Assembly (NCBI RefSeq): GCF_900454685.1
Contig: NZ_UATM01000032.1
Span: 248,001-312,000, forward strand
Direction: 5' to 3'
Source of the DNA: Peptoniphilus harei
GTDB taxonomy: Bacteria; Bacillota; Clostridia; Tissierellales; Peptoniphilaceae
Length of the DNA: 64,000 nucleotides
The translations under genes and the position numbers were made by a program. Shown here piece by piece: positions 55,902 through 63,575 of this stretch. The stretch's first letter is position 1; each line of letters begins with the position of its first letter. The notes below the pieces were generated by a model. The model made no database searches. It saw only the letters and a list, made by a program, of their open reading frames with translations, and was not told where the DNA came from.

Positions 55902-56915
55902 CTACTTTTCTTCAGGAGATCCTATCTCAGTAAAATTTTCTGAAGCCCTATCAAGTAAGTCCTTTGGAATATCTATCCCAAGTTCGTCGGCAACCTTTGA
56001 GTTAAGATATAAATTTGGCTCTTCAATAATTTCATAAGCCAGCTCACTTGCCTTGGCTTCTCCTCTTAAAATTTTTGCAGCCATCTTGCCAGTTTGCTTT
56101 CCAAGAGAAATGTATTCAATCCCTTCTGATCCAAGACAGCCCATCTTCACTTGTTCAATTTCAGAACCAAAAACAGGAATTTTCTTTGCATTTGCCTTGT
56201 CTAAAATTGTTGGAAGAGAATTCACAACTGTGTTGTCCAAAAGATTTGTCATTACGTCAACTTTTGAAAGTAAGTTGTCTGTTGCTAGAGGTATGTCTGC
56301 AGTAGTATTTATGGCTTCATCAATAACTTTAAAGTCGTACTTGACTGCAAGGTCTTTATAAATCTCTAGCATTGAATCTGAGTTTGCTTCACTAGATGTG
56401 TGTAGGATACCAAGATTCTTTGCCTCTGGCATAAGCTCTCTTATTAATTTTAATTGAGCTTCCACTGGCAAGATATCGCTAGTGCCTGTTATATTGCCAA
56501 GAGGATTTTTGTTTTCATCAGCAACTTGTGCCACCACTGGGTCAGTGATTGCTGTGTAGACAACTGGTATGTCTGTCTTCATTGTTGCATTATAGGCACT
56601 CATGGCAGCTGGTGTGGCAATGGCTGTCACCATGTCCACCTTGTTGCCCACAAAGGCATCTGCTATTTGGGCAGCAATCCCCATGTCTGCTTGGGCATTT
56701 TGGTAGTCAACTTCTAAATTCTTTCCTTCAACAAAGCCTTCTTCCTCAAGACCTTGCAAGAAACCTTCTCTACAATTATCAAGTGATGGGTGTTGGGCAA
56801 ATTGTAAAATTCCAATTTTATAAACTCTTTCACTATCAGAAGTTTTTTCTCCACTTCCACTTGAACATCCAACTAACAATAAAACTAATGACAATACTCC
56901 TAAAATTTTTTTCAT
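55902..56915 (-). CDS. trpX: ABC transporter substrate-binding lipoprotein (TrpX-like)
   Basis: About 337 residues. The ATG at 56915 lies 7 bp after AAGGAG; ATGs further upstream are too close or too far. A lipoprotein signal ends LLVGC (Cys17). The ABC_sub_bind family pattern includes YKIGILQFAQHPSLDNCREGFLQGLEEEGF, NLEVDYQNAQAD, AIATPAAMSAYNATMKTDIPVVYTAITDPV, and GCLGSEGIEYISLGKQTGKMA. It captures the substrate outside the cell; tryptophan is inferred from the T-box specifier. It is the first gene of the trpXYZ-type operon. Confidence 0.87.
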   Translation of the reverse strand: MKKILGVLSLVLLLVGCSSGSGEKTSDSERVYKIGILQFAQHPSLDNCREGFLQGLEEEGFVEGKNLEVDYQNAQADMGIAAQIADAFVGNKVDMVTAIATPAAMSAYNATMKTDIPVVYTAITDPVVAQVADENKNPLGNITGTSDILPVEAQLKLIRELMPEAKNLGILHTSSEANSDSMLEIYKDLAVKYDFKVIDEAINTTADIPLATDNLLSKVDVMTNLLDNTVVNSLPTILDKANAKKIPVFGSEIEQVKMGCLGSEGIEYISLGKQTGKMAAKILRGEAKASELAYEIIEEPNLYLNSKVADELGIDIPKDLLDRASENFTEIGSPEEK

Positions 56916-56959
56916 TTTCATTCTCCTTTTCCTCAAACTATGAGAGAAGGATGGAAATA

Positions 56960-57227
56960 AAAAAAGACTTCCATCCCTAATGGGACAAAAGTCTAAACTT
57001 CTGCGGTACCACCCAAATTTGCATAAAGCACCCTCTCATCAATACTAACATATTGGTCTTATTTTAACGGCTAAGTCCCGTCGGGTATTACTTTAAATCA
57101 AAGATTTATTTCTCCCCGCCCTCAGGAGTCCATTCATTTATACTTCGCTTACAAGTCTCTCACCATGTGACTTGCTCTCTTTAAAGCTCTATAAAAATTA
57201 CTAATCTCCTTTATCGGTTTATCGATT
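56960..57227 (-). promoter_or_regulatory. T-box riboswitch, UGG (tryptophan) specifier
   Basis: On the minus strand the leader shows a long stem I with AGTAA, then GAATGGAC: specifier UGG at 57130-57132 followed by a purine. The conserved T-box GGGTGGTACCGCAGAAG follows at ~57000-57015. A terminator stem AGACTT...TCCC/GGGA...AAGTCT with TTTTTTT (56962-56995) competes with the T-box antiterminator. Uncharged tRNA-Trp should open the operon, so the transporter is made when tryptophan is short. Confidence 0.92.
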
Positions 57228-57233
57228 AGATAT

Positions 57234-57262
57234 AATATAGTACTTGAATTTTATTTTGTCAA
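57234..57262 (-). promoter_or_regulatory. Promoter of the T-box/transporter operon
   Basis: TTGACA (57257-57262), 17-bp spacer, TATATT (57234-57239) on the minus strand. Confidence 0.8.
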
Positions 57263-57307
57263 GGATAAATTTTTCTTTTTAATTTTATTTTGATTTAAAA
57301 ATTTTCA

Positions 57308-57397
57308 AAGCTATTAAATTAGGTTTTATAAAAATAATTTTCTCTATTTAAAATTTATTAAGACTTTATAAATTTTTCTCAAGTTATATTTTAAAAT
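57308..57397 (+). repeat. Five degenerate 18-bp units
   Basis: Units AAGCTATTAAATTAGGTT, TTATAAAAATAATTTTCT, CTATTTAAAATTTATTAA, GACTTTATAAATTTTTCT and CAAGTTATATTTTAAAAT run in phase; the fourth matches the family consensus closely. This array sits between divergent promoters rather than beyond a terminator. Confidence 0.5.
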
Positions 57398-57411
57398 AAA
57401 TCTCCAAAAGT

Positions 57412-57440
57412 TTGACTATTTAAATTAAAAGATATATATT
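57412..57440 (+). promoter_or_regulatory. htpG promoter
   Basis: TTGACT (57412-57417), 17-bp spacer, TATATT (57435-57440). Confidence 0.75.
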
Positions 57441-57441
57441 A

Positions 57442-57468
57442 TTGGCAGAAGCATCTATTGAGTGCTAA
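57442..57468 (+). promoter_or_regulatory. Degenerate CIRCE element (HrcA operator) at htpG
   Basis: TTGGCAGAA-N9-GAGTGCTAA. The right arm is a perfect CIRCE half (9/9), the spacer is the correct 9 bp, and the left arm matches 5 of 9 positions of TTAGCACTC. It starts 1 bp after the -10 box, over the expected transcription start, the normal place for HrcA repression. Confidence 0.65.
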
Positions 57469-57486
57469 TAATAGGAAGGTGATTTT

Positions 57487-59340
57487 ATGCAAAATAAAAA
57501 ATATAATGCTGAAACAGAAAGATTAATGGACTTGATGATTCATTCCATTTACACAAATAAAGAAATATTTTTAAGGGAACTTATCTCCAATGCATCTGAT
57601 GCCATGGACAAGATGTACTACATCGCCCTTAACGACGACAAGGTTAAGTTTAACCACGAAGACTACTTCATCAGGATTACTCCTGACAAGGAAAAGAGAA
57701 CCATAACAATAGAAGACGGCGGCCTTGGTATGACTGAGGAAGAACTTGTAGAAAACTTGGGAACAATAGCCAAGTCAGGTTCCCTTGACTTTAAAAATCT
57801 AAACAAAAAAGATGCTGACCACGAAATAATTGGCCAGTTTGGTGTAGGTTTCTACTCTGCCTTCATGGTTGCAGATGAAATTTCTGTCCTAACAAGATCT
57901 TACAAGGAAGAAAAAGCTCATCTTTGGAAGTCCAAGGGAGCAGATGGCTACTCCATTGAAGATGCAGAAAAAGAAAACCACGGTACAGTTATCACTCTTC
58001 AGCTAAGAGAAAATACTGAAGAAGAAAATTATGACCAATACCTCGATGAATATAAGATTAGGGAACTTGTGAGCCACTACTCCAACTACATCTCCTACCC
58101 AATTAAGATGGAAGTAGAAAAGAAAAGACCAAGTGCTGATTCAACTGATGATGATCCAAAATTTGAATCCTATAGAGAAGATGACGTCTTAAACTCTTCT
58201 GTCCCAATGTGGAGGAAAAATAAAAATGAATTAAAGGACGAGGACTACAACAACTTCTTTAGACAAAGACACTTTGGTTTTGAAGACCCACTTGCCCACA
58301 TCCACATATCTGTGGAAGGGATGATTTCCTTTAAGTCAATTTTATACATCCCATCAAGAAAACCCTTTGACTTCCTAAACCCAGACAAGAAGGGCGGACT
58401 TGAACTTTACTCCAACGGAGTTTTAATTATGGAAAAATGTGAAGACCTTCTTCCAGATTACTTGAGCTTCGTAAAGGGTGTAGTTGACTCAGAGGACATT
58501 TCTCTTAACATCTCACGTGAAATGCTACAAAAAACTCGTGAGTTGCAATTAATTAAGAAAAATATAGAAAAGAAGATCCTTGATGAACTTGCAAAAATCC
58601 TTAAGAATGACAGGGAAAAATACGCTGAATTCTTTGAAAACTTTGGAGTTAGTCTAAAGTCAGGTGCCTATGAAAATTATGGTGCAGACAAAGACAAGCT
58701 AAAGGACCTTTTTATCTACACAACTACTAAGAGAGATCATGTGACATTTAACGAGTACAGGAAAAACATGAAGCCAGACCAAGACTTCATCTACTATGCA
58801 AATGGTTCTTCAATCGAAGCTATTAAGGACCTACCACAAATCAAGCACTTTATCGACAAGGACATAGAAGTTCTTGCCCTAACAGACCCAATTGACGAGT
58901 TTGTCATTAAGATGCTAGAGGAATATGATGACAAGAAGTTTAAGTCAATTTCTGAAACAGATGATGTGAAGGAAGAAGATGAAAAATCTTTACAAGACTA
59001 TGTAAAGAAGATGAAGGAAATCTTAGAAGGAGAAGTTTCATCAATTAGAGAAAATCCAAATCTAAAGGATGACGCAGCCTACCTATCAAGCAAGGGTGAA
59101 ATCTCCATTGAAATGGAAAAAACACTTAGCCACATGCCAAACAATCAAGGCTTCAAGGCAGACAAGGTCCTAGAAGTAAATCCAAACCACCCTGCCCTTA
59201 AGAAACTAACGGAAATGGACCAAGCTTCAGAAGACTTCAAGACTTACACAAAGCTCTTATACGACGGAGCAAGACTTGTTGCAGGTCTAGAAATAGAAGA
59301 CCCAATTGCCTACGCAAGAAATGTTTCAAAGTTAATGTAA
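57487..59340 (+). CDS. htpG: Hsp90-family chaperone HtpG
   Basis: 617 residues, full length for bacterial Hsp90. The N-terminal GHKL ATPase has IFLRELISNASDAMDK, IEDGGLGMTEEELVENLGTIAKSG and IGQFGVGFYSAFMVAD. The middle domain has RRKPFD-like SRKPFDFLNPDKKGGLELYSNGVLI and the conserved DSEDISLNISREMLQ; the C-terminal part dimerises. It helps fold or hold client proteins under stress. It is a single gene with a strong promoter, a CIRCE-like operator and a terminator. In Bacillus subtilis htpG is outside the HrcA regulon, so the operator is notable. Confidence 0.97.
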   Translation: MQNKKYNAETERLMDLMIHSIYTNKEIFLRELISNASDAMDKMYYIALNDDKVKFNHEDYFIRITPDKEKRTITIEDGGLGMTEEELVENLGTIAKSGSLDFKNLNKKDADHEIIGQFGVGFYSAFMVADEISVLTRSYKEEKAHLWKSKGADGYSIEDAEKENHGTVITLQLRENTEEENYDQYLDEYKIRELVSHYSNYISYPIKMEVEKKRPSADSTDDDPKFESYREDDVLNSSVPMWRKNKNELKDEDYNNFFRQRHFGFEDPLAHIHISVEGMISFKSILYIPSRKPFDFLNPDKKGGLELYSNGVLIMEKCEDLLPDYLSFVKGVVDSEDISLNISREMLQKTRELQLIKKNIEKKILDELAKILKNDREKYAEFFENFGVSLKSGAYENYGADKDKLKDLFIYTTTKRDHVTFNEYRKNMKPDQDFIYYANGSSIEAIKDLPQIKHFIDKDIEVLALTDPIDEFVIKMLEEYDDKKFKSISETDDVKEEDEKSLQDYVKKMKEILEGEVSSIRENPNLKDDAAYLSSKGEISIEMEKTLSHMPNNQGFKADKVLEVNPNHPALKKLTEMDQASEDFKTYTKLLYDGARLVAGLEIEDPIAYARNVSKLM

Positions 59341-59381
59341 AAAAGATTTTATGAAAATAATTAAAATTTTAATACAAAATT

Positions 59382-59416
59382 AAGGCTCTTTTCATTGTGA
59401 GAAGAGCCTTTTATTT
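59382..59416 (+). terminator. htpG terminator
   Basis: Stem AAGGCTCTT/AAGAGCCTT with an 11-nt loop and a T-rich tail. Confidence 0.85.
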
Positions 59417-59436
59417 TTATAAATTTTAAATGTAAC

Positions 59437-59820
59437 TTATGACTTTCTTTTTAAAAGCAAAAAAATATTTCCTCCTATAAGCAAGAAAAAATACAAGGCA
59501 TTAAAATCATAAAGGTAGAAAAAATTTTCTTGCAAATAATATTTTTTTATGACTATATAAATTGCAAATATAAAAATTTCAATTAATAAAAATATTCCAA
59601 GGGTCTTTTTTTCTTGTTTACTTGAAAAATTAAAATAATAGGCGAGCATAAAACCTAAGAATACAATCATTAAAATTTTTACAATATCCAAGATTATCAT
59701 ATATTTTATGTCAAAGGTCGCTTGAATTCTCCCATTGATGTATCCAAAAACTTTCGTGCAGGCTAGGTTTAAAATTGGAAAACAAAATAATGATATTATA
59801 AAATTTATATATTTTTTCAA
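59437..59820 (-). CDS. Small four-pass membrane protein, unknown
   Basis: 127 residues with four hydrophobic segments (~5-25, 38-62, 73-90, 101-121) separated by Lys-rich loops. No family is recognised. It is a monocistronic minus-strand gene convergent with htpG. The start at 59820 is close to an AGGAAGGAGC site. It is AT-rich and Phe/Ile/Tyr-rich, like many orphan membrane proteins of this organism group. Confidence 0.6.
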   Translation of the reverse strand: MKKYINFIISLFCFPILNLACTKVFGYINGRIQATFDIKYMIILDIVKILMIVFLGFMLAYYFNFSSKQEKKTLGIFLLIEIFIFAIYIVIKKYYLQENFFYLYDFNALYFFLLIGGNIFLLLKRKS

Positions 59821-59910
59821 AAAATAGCTCCTTCCTACTATAAGTTCGATATTTTATTACACCTTAATTTTTTATCTAATTATAGTATAATACAAAAATT
59901 AATAGACATG

Positions 59911-59946
59911 AAAAAACTGTTGGATTTATTTTTCCAACAGTTTTTC
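59911..59946 (-). terminator. Lipoprotein gene terminator
   Basis: Stem AACTGTTGGA/TCCAACAGTT with T-runs on both sides; it may act in both directions. Confidence 0.85.
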
Positions 59947-59951
59947 TTTGC

Positions 59952-60365
59952 TTATTTTTTCTCTTCCCCTATAAAAGAATAATTCCTTCCCATAAAATCA
60001 AAAACTAAGTTTGGCACAGGCTCCTTGTTCTTCTCAGTTTTCATACCATAACCAGCAAGCACAGTTTCTTCAAAGTCATCAAAGTCCATTATAACTTGGT
60101 AACCAGTTCCCGCCTTTTCTAATTTATAAGTTCCAGTAAAGTCTATGGCGTTATTTCTATCAGTCATGACAAAATTTTTATCATCAAATTTGATTGCAAT
60201 GTCATTACTAAGGTCCTTTCCATCTTCTGTATTTATCATTCTATCTAGAGTCCAATTGATTTCGCTAATATTCTTGTCTGGAAGACCTTGGTCCTTACCT
60301 GTGCAGGCTGTAAAAATTATTCCTGCCATAAAAATTAATAACAAGGCTTTTAAATACTTTTTCAT
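59952..60365 (-). CDS. Small lipoprotein, unknown function
   Basis: 137 residues. A lipoprotein signal peptide ends IIFTAC (lipid Cys21). The mature part appears beta-rich (IAIKFDDKNFVMTD, TGTYKLEKAGTGYQVIMDFDDFEE) and resembles small lipocalin-like or META-like sandwich domains, but I cannot assign a family. It is monocistronic with AGGAGGG before the ATG and a strong terminator after. It is anchored on the outer face of the membrane. Confidence 0.75.
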   Translation of the reverse strand: MKKYLKALLLIFMAGIIFTACTGKDQGLPDKNISEINWTLDRMINTEDGKDLSNDIAIKFDDKNFVMTDRNNAIDFTGTYKLEKAGTGYQVIMDFDDFEETVLAGYGMKTEKNKEPVPNLVFDFMGRNYSFIGEEKK

Positions 60366-60521
60366 ATTTCCCTCCTTCTTTTATTCCTTTAATTAACAAA
60401 AGTTTTCTTACTTATATTTTAATTAAGATGGCATTTTATTGCAATCACTTGTTAAGATTATATATAATTGGATATAAATATAGTGTAAATTAAAACAAAA
60501 ATAATTTTAGGAGGAATTAAA

Positions 60522-61022
60522 ATGGATATAACATTTGGCGGAGATAAAGTAACTCTTGAAGGTAAAGAAATTAAAGTTGGAGATGTAGCCCCTTCTTTTA
60601 AGGCAGTAAATAAAGATTTATCTGACTTTAACTCAGAAGACCTTAAGGGCAAGATCGTAGTTTATTCAGTTGCACCATCAATTGACACACCAGTTTGTGC
60701 TCTTCAAACTACAACTTTTAACGAAGAAGCTACAAAATTATCTGACGACGTAAAGATTGTAACTGTAACTGTTGATTTACCTTTCGCACAAGAAAGATTC
60801 TGTTCTGTTAAGGGAATCGACAATGCAGACATTGTTTCTGACTACAGATACAAAGAATTCGGTCAAAAATTTGGCTTCATGATGGAAGAATTACAACTAC
60901 TTGCTCGTGGAGTTGTTATTGTTGATAGAGACGGCAAAGTTGCTTACGTTGAATATGTTCCTGAAGTAACTAATGATGTTAACTTTGACAAGGCTCTTGA
61001 AGAAGTTAAAAAATTAAAATGA
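60522..61022 (+). CDS. tpx: Thiol peroxidase
   Basis: 166 residues, the size of Tpx-type 2-Cys peroxiredoxins. The peroxidatic Cys59 is in APSIDTPVC and the resolving Cys94 in ERFC, 35 residues apart, as in Tpx. It reduces hydrogen peroxide and alkyl peroxides with thioredoxin. It may complete superoxide detoxification with the superoxide reductase at 43.2 kb. A possible promoter TTGTTA-N18-TATAAA lies at ~60448-60477. It overlaps rlmH by 4 bp (ATGA), so the two are co-translated. Confidence 0.97.
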   Translation: MDITFGGDKVTLEGKEIKVGDVAPSFKAVNKDLSDFNSEDLKGKIVVYSVAPSIDTPVCALQTTTFNEEATKLSDDVKIVTVTVDLPFAQERFCSVKGIDNADIVSDYRYKEFGQKFGFMMEELQLLARGVVIVDRDGKVAYVEYVPEVTNDVNFDKALEEVKKLK

Positions 61023-61501
61023 TTAACATTAATTTAATTGTACTTGGCAAGATCAAGGAAAATTATTTTAAGGATGCCATAAATGAGTACAAAAAAATGC
61101 TTAAGTCTTACGCAGATTTAAGCATTTTTGAAATTATGGACGAACCCTGCCCCGAAAACTTGTCAGAAAAGGACATGGAAAGGGTGAAAAAAGTTGAAGG
61201 CGAAAAGATTTTATCAAAGATAAAGGACGGAGCCTATGTAATTGCTCTTGAGATTGGTGGGAAGAGTTTGGATTCAGTGGCCTTTGCAGATAAGATTAAC
61301 GACCTCATGATTGACGGCCACTCCAACATAACTTTTGTAATTGGTGGAAGTCTTGGACTATCTGATGAAGTTTTAAAAAGAGCTGACTACAAGCTCAGCT
61401 TCTCCAAGATGACCTTCCCCCACAAGCTTATGCGAGTGATCTTGATGGAACAAATCTACAGGGCCTTTAGGATAATTAACAACCACCCTTATCACAAGTG
61501 A
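61019..61501 (+). CDS. rlmH: 23S rRNA pseudouridine-1915 N3-methyltransferase RlmH
   Basis: 160 residues, the normal length of this SPOUT-class enzyme. Motifs include INLIVLGKIKENYFKDAINEY, ALEIGGKSLDSVAFADKI, FVIGGSLGLSDEVL and KLSFSKMTFPHKLMRVILMEQIYRAFRIINNHPYHK at the C-terminus, the last being nearly invariant in RlmH. It methylates pseudouridine 1915 in helix 69 of 23S rRNA. Its start overlaps tpx by ATGA; the next gene follows at once. Confidence 0.98.
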   Translation: MININLIVLGKIKENYFKDAINEYKKMLKSYADLSIFEIMDEPCPENLSEKDMERVKKVEGEKILSKIKDGAYVIALEIGGKSLDSVAFADKINDLMIDGHSNITFVIGGSLGLSDEVLKRADYKLSFSKMTFPHKLMRVILMEQIYRAFRIINNHPYHK

Positions 61502-61509
61502 GATTTTTT

Positions 61510-62031
61510 ATGAAATTAAATTTATTAAATCAAGTATTTTCCTTTCACGACTTTAGGCTCGTGAATATAGAAAATCTTTCTGATAAGATTCTTTTATATT
61601 TTGACAAGGGTATTTATTTTGAAAATACATCTGAAGGTCCAGTTGACTATATGATAGAAAATCCAAGACTTGTTCTTCATAAGACTGACACCTCTTTTTC
61701 AAAGGAAGAGATGGGAGAAATTATTGGAGGAATAATTAAGGCCTTTGATCCAGATTTTGATTTTGGGGACAGTCTTGATGATCTTGATGACGACTTGAAT
61801 AGTGGTCTTGAGATAAAGCTTTATAAGGATGGGACTTATAGGAGAATTTCTCTTGAAGAATTTTTAAAACTTGATTTTGAAGTGATTAATGAGTCCTTTG
61901 GCTATGGTTACATGAGATTTTCTGGAATAGTCACAGGCTTTGAGGATACAAGTGAGTGGCAAGATGGATCAATAGAAATTTATTACAATAATGATGCAGA
62001 ACTTCTTTACGATTCATTAGAAAAATTATAA
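61510..62031 (+). CDS. Acidic protein of unknown function
   Basis: About 173 residues if it begins at the ATG at 61510, with a weak GTGAG site from the rlmH end; a GTG at 61498 overlapping the rlmH stop is an alternative. It is acidic, with a run of Asp in FDPDFDFGDSLDDLDDDLN, and appears alpha/beta with no membrane segment. I do not recognise a family. It is third in the tpx-rlmH transcript, so it may have a stress or ribosome link, which cannot be tested from sequence. Confidence 0.7.
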   Translation: MKLNLLNQVFSFHDFRLVNIENLSDKILLYFDKGIYFENTSEGPVDYMIENPRLVLHKTDTSFSKEEMGEIIGGIIKAFDPDFDFGDSLDDLDDDLNSGLEIKLYKDGTYRRISLEEFLKLDFEVINESFGYGYMRFSGIVTGFEDTSEWQDGSIEIYYNNDAELLYDSLEKL

Positions 62032-62042
62032 GGAGAATATGA

Positions 62043-62381
62043 ATGGAAAAAATACTTTTTTATGTAATGGAAGGCGAGAAGATGTGCTTTAACCATGCAA
62101 TGTTAAATGCAGAAGCCCTCTTAGATTCAGGCAAAGAAGTAAAAATAATTCTTGAAGGCAAGTCTGTCAAACTTCCAAAAGTTTTAGAAGACGAGAAAAA
62201 TCCTCTTTATAAAAAACTCTTGGAATCAGGAGTTATTGTGGGCGTATGCAAGGCTTGCTCCAAAGTCCTAGGTGTCTATGAGGACAATGAAAGACTTGGC
62301 CTTAGGTTTTTAGATGACATGAAGGGTCACGCTGGAATGGAAAAATATGTATCAGAAGGCTATCAAGTTGTCGTCTTTTAA
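62043..62381 (+). CDS. DsrE-like small cytoplasmic protein
   Basis: 112 residues. The pattern VMEGEKMCFNHAMLNAEALLDSGKEVKIILEG and LLESGVIVGVCKACSKVLGV is that of DsrE/DsrF-like proteins with a Cys near the position used in sulfur transfer; CKACSK holds two cysteines, and another is in MCFNH. It could act in sulfur or redox relay, by family only. AAGGAG is 7 bp before the ATG. It is the last gene of the tpx operon, ending in a bidirectional terminator. Confidence 0.72.
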   Translation: MEKILFYVMEGEKMCFNHAMLNAEALLDSGKEVKIILEGKSVKLPKVLEDEKNPLYKKLLESGVIVGVCKACSKVLGVYEDNERLGLRFLDDMKGHAGMEKYVSEGYQVVVF

Positions 62382-62404
62382 TTAATTTTAAATAAAAAAA
62401 TAAC

Positions 62405-62467
62405 CAGAGTTTATGAAGAAAAATTCTTAGTTGGAATTTAAATCCTTTCATAGACTCTGTTTTTTTT
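62405..62467 (+). terminator. Bidirectional terminator between the DsrE-like and ZIP genes
   Basis: Long stem CAGAGTTTATGAA/TTCATAGACTCTG (small mismatch) with a 29-nt loop, T-run on the plus side and A-run on the other. It serves the converging transcripts. Confidence 0.75.
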
Positions 62468-63221
62468 AAATTAGTGTATCTAAAAACATCATTAGGATGA
62501 AGCCAAGAATGACTCCATAAGTTGCCTCTCTCTCGTAACCATTGGAGTGAGTCTCTGGAATAATTTCATCACTTATTACAAAGAGCATTGCTCCTCCTGC
62601 AAGGGCAAGGATAAATCCAAGAGTTGCAGAGAAAATTGAAACAAGTCCAACTCCTAGGAAAGCTCCAATAGGTTCAACAAGTCCTGTCAAACTTGCAATG
62701 GCGAAGGCCTTCTTGCGAGAATAGCCTTCGCGAACAAGGGCAAGGGCAACTGCCAGTCCCTCTGGCATATTTTGTAGGGAAATACCAAGGGCAACTGAAA
62801 GACCATTGGCCACATTTTCTCCACCAAAGCTTACACCAGTTGCAAGTCCTTCTGGGAAGTTGTGGATGGCAATTGCAATTACAAAAAGCCACATCTTGGA
62901 AAGATTCTTTACATTTGCCCCCTCTTGTCTCTTGTCAATTAAGTGTTCGTGAGGTGCAAACTTGTCGATTAAATCAAGCATTAGAGCCCCACAAAAAATT
63001 CCAAGTCCTGTTGATACAACGCCCATTGTTCCATTGGCAATTTCAAGACTTGGTATAACAAGGGAGAAGCAAGTTGCCGCAAGCATAACTCCCGCTGCTG
63101 CTGCAAGGAGGATGTCGAGACCCTTCTGGCTCACATCCTTTGCAAAAAATATAGGGATTGCACCAACCCCTGTCATAAGTCCTGGCACTACACATCCCAG
63201 GATAATAAAAGTTAAATTCAT
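62466..63221 (-). CDS. ZIP-family metal transporter
   Basis: 251 residues with about eight membrane segments. The metal-binding helices carry HNFPEGLATGVSFGGE and LQNMPEGLAVALALVREG, the ZIP signature with His-Asn-x-Pro-Glu and Asn-x-Pro-Glu. A short His-bearing loop (FAPHEHL) lies between segments 3 and 4. It imports a divalent metal, probably zinc or iron, not decidable from sequence. It is monocistronic behind AAGGTGATT. No Zur or Fur box was recognised upstream. Confidence 0.93.
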   Translation of the reverse strand: MNLTFIILGCVVPGLMTGVGAIPIFFAKDVSQKGLDILLAAAAGVMLAATCFSLVIPSLEIANGTMGVVSTGLGIFCGALMLDLIDKFAPHEHLIDKRQEGANVKNLSKMWLFVIAIAIHNFPEGLATGVSFGGENVANGLSVALGISLQNMPEGLAVALALVREGYSRKKAFAIASLTGLVEPIGAFLGVGLVSIFSATLGFILALAGGAMLFVISDEIIPETHSNGYEREATYGVILGFILMMFLDTLI

Positions 63222-63289
63222 TTAATCACCTTAATTCTAAATTTTACTTATTCATTATATCACAATTAATATTTGAAAAAATTGCAAAA

Positions 63290-63312
63290 AATAAAGCACG
63301 ATGTCCGTGCTT
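63290..63312 (-). terminator. Terminator of the metallopeptidase unit
   Basis: Stem AAGCACG/CGTGCTT with a 5-nt loop, followed by TATTTTTTG on the minus strand. Confidence 0.8.
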
Positions 63313-63351
63313 CATTATTAATATAAAATTTTATTTTAAATTTCTTAAAAA

Positions 63352-63567
63352 TTATAAGCTGTTAAAGGCTCTTTTTATTCCACCAGCTAATTCATCCAAA
63401 AATCTTGAGACCCTGTCAAAGAGATCTCCTAGGTTAAAGTTTCTAATCCCACTAATAATAAAGTGTTTATCAACCCTTTGGTTTCCAATAAAGATGGAAA
63501 TGTTAAAAAGTTTCATTAGGATAAGTATCCCTGCTATTATTCCCAAAATTTTCAAAGCTTTTTTCAT
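63352..63567 (-). CDS. Small single-pass membrane protein, unknown
   Basis: 71 residues. One hydrophobic helix (~7-28) is followed by a basic/amphipathic part (VDKHFIISGIRNFNLGDLFDRVSRFLDELAGGIKRAF). It starts 8 bp after the metallopeptidase gene behind AGGTGATAA, so the two share a transcript. No family is recognised. Confidence 0.65.
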   Translation of the reverse strand: MKKALKILGIIAGILILMKLFNISIFIGNQRVDKHFIISGIRNFNLGDLFDRVSRFLDELAGGIKRAFNSL

Positions 63568-63575
63568 TTTATCAC

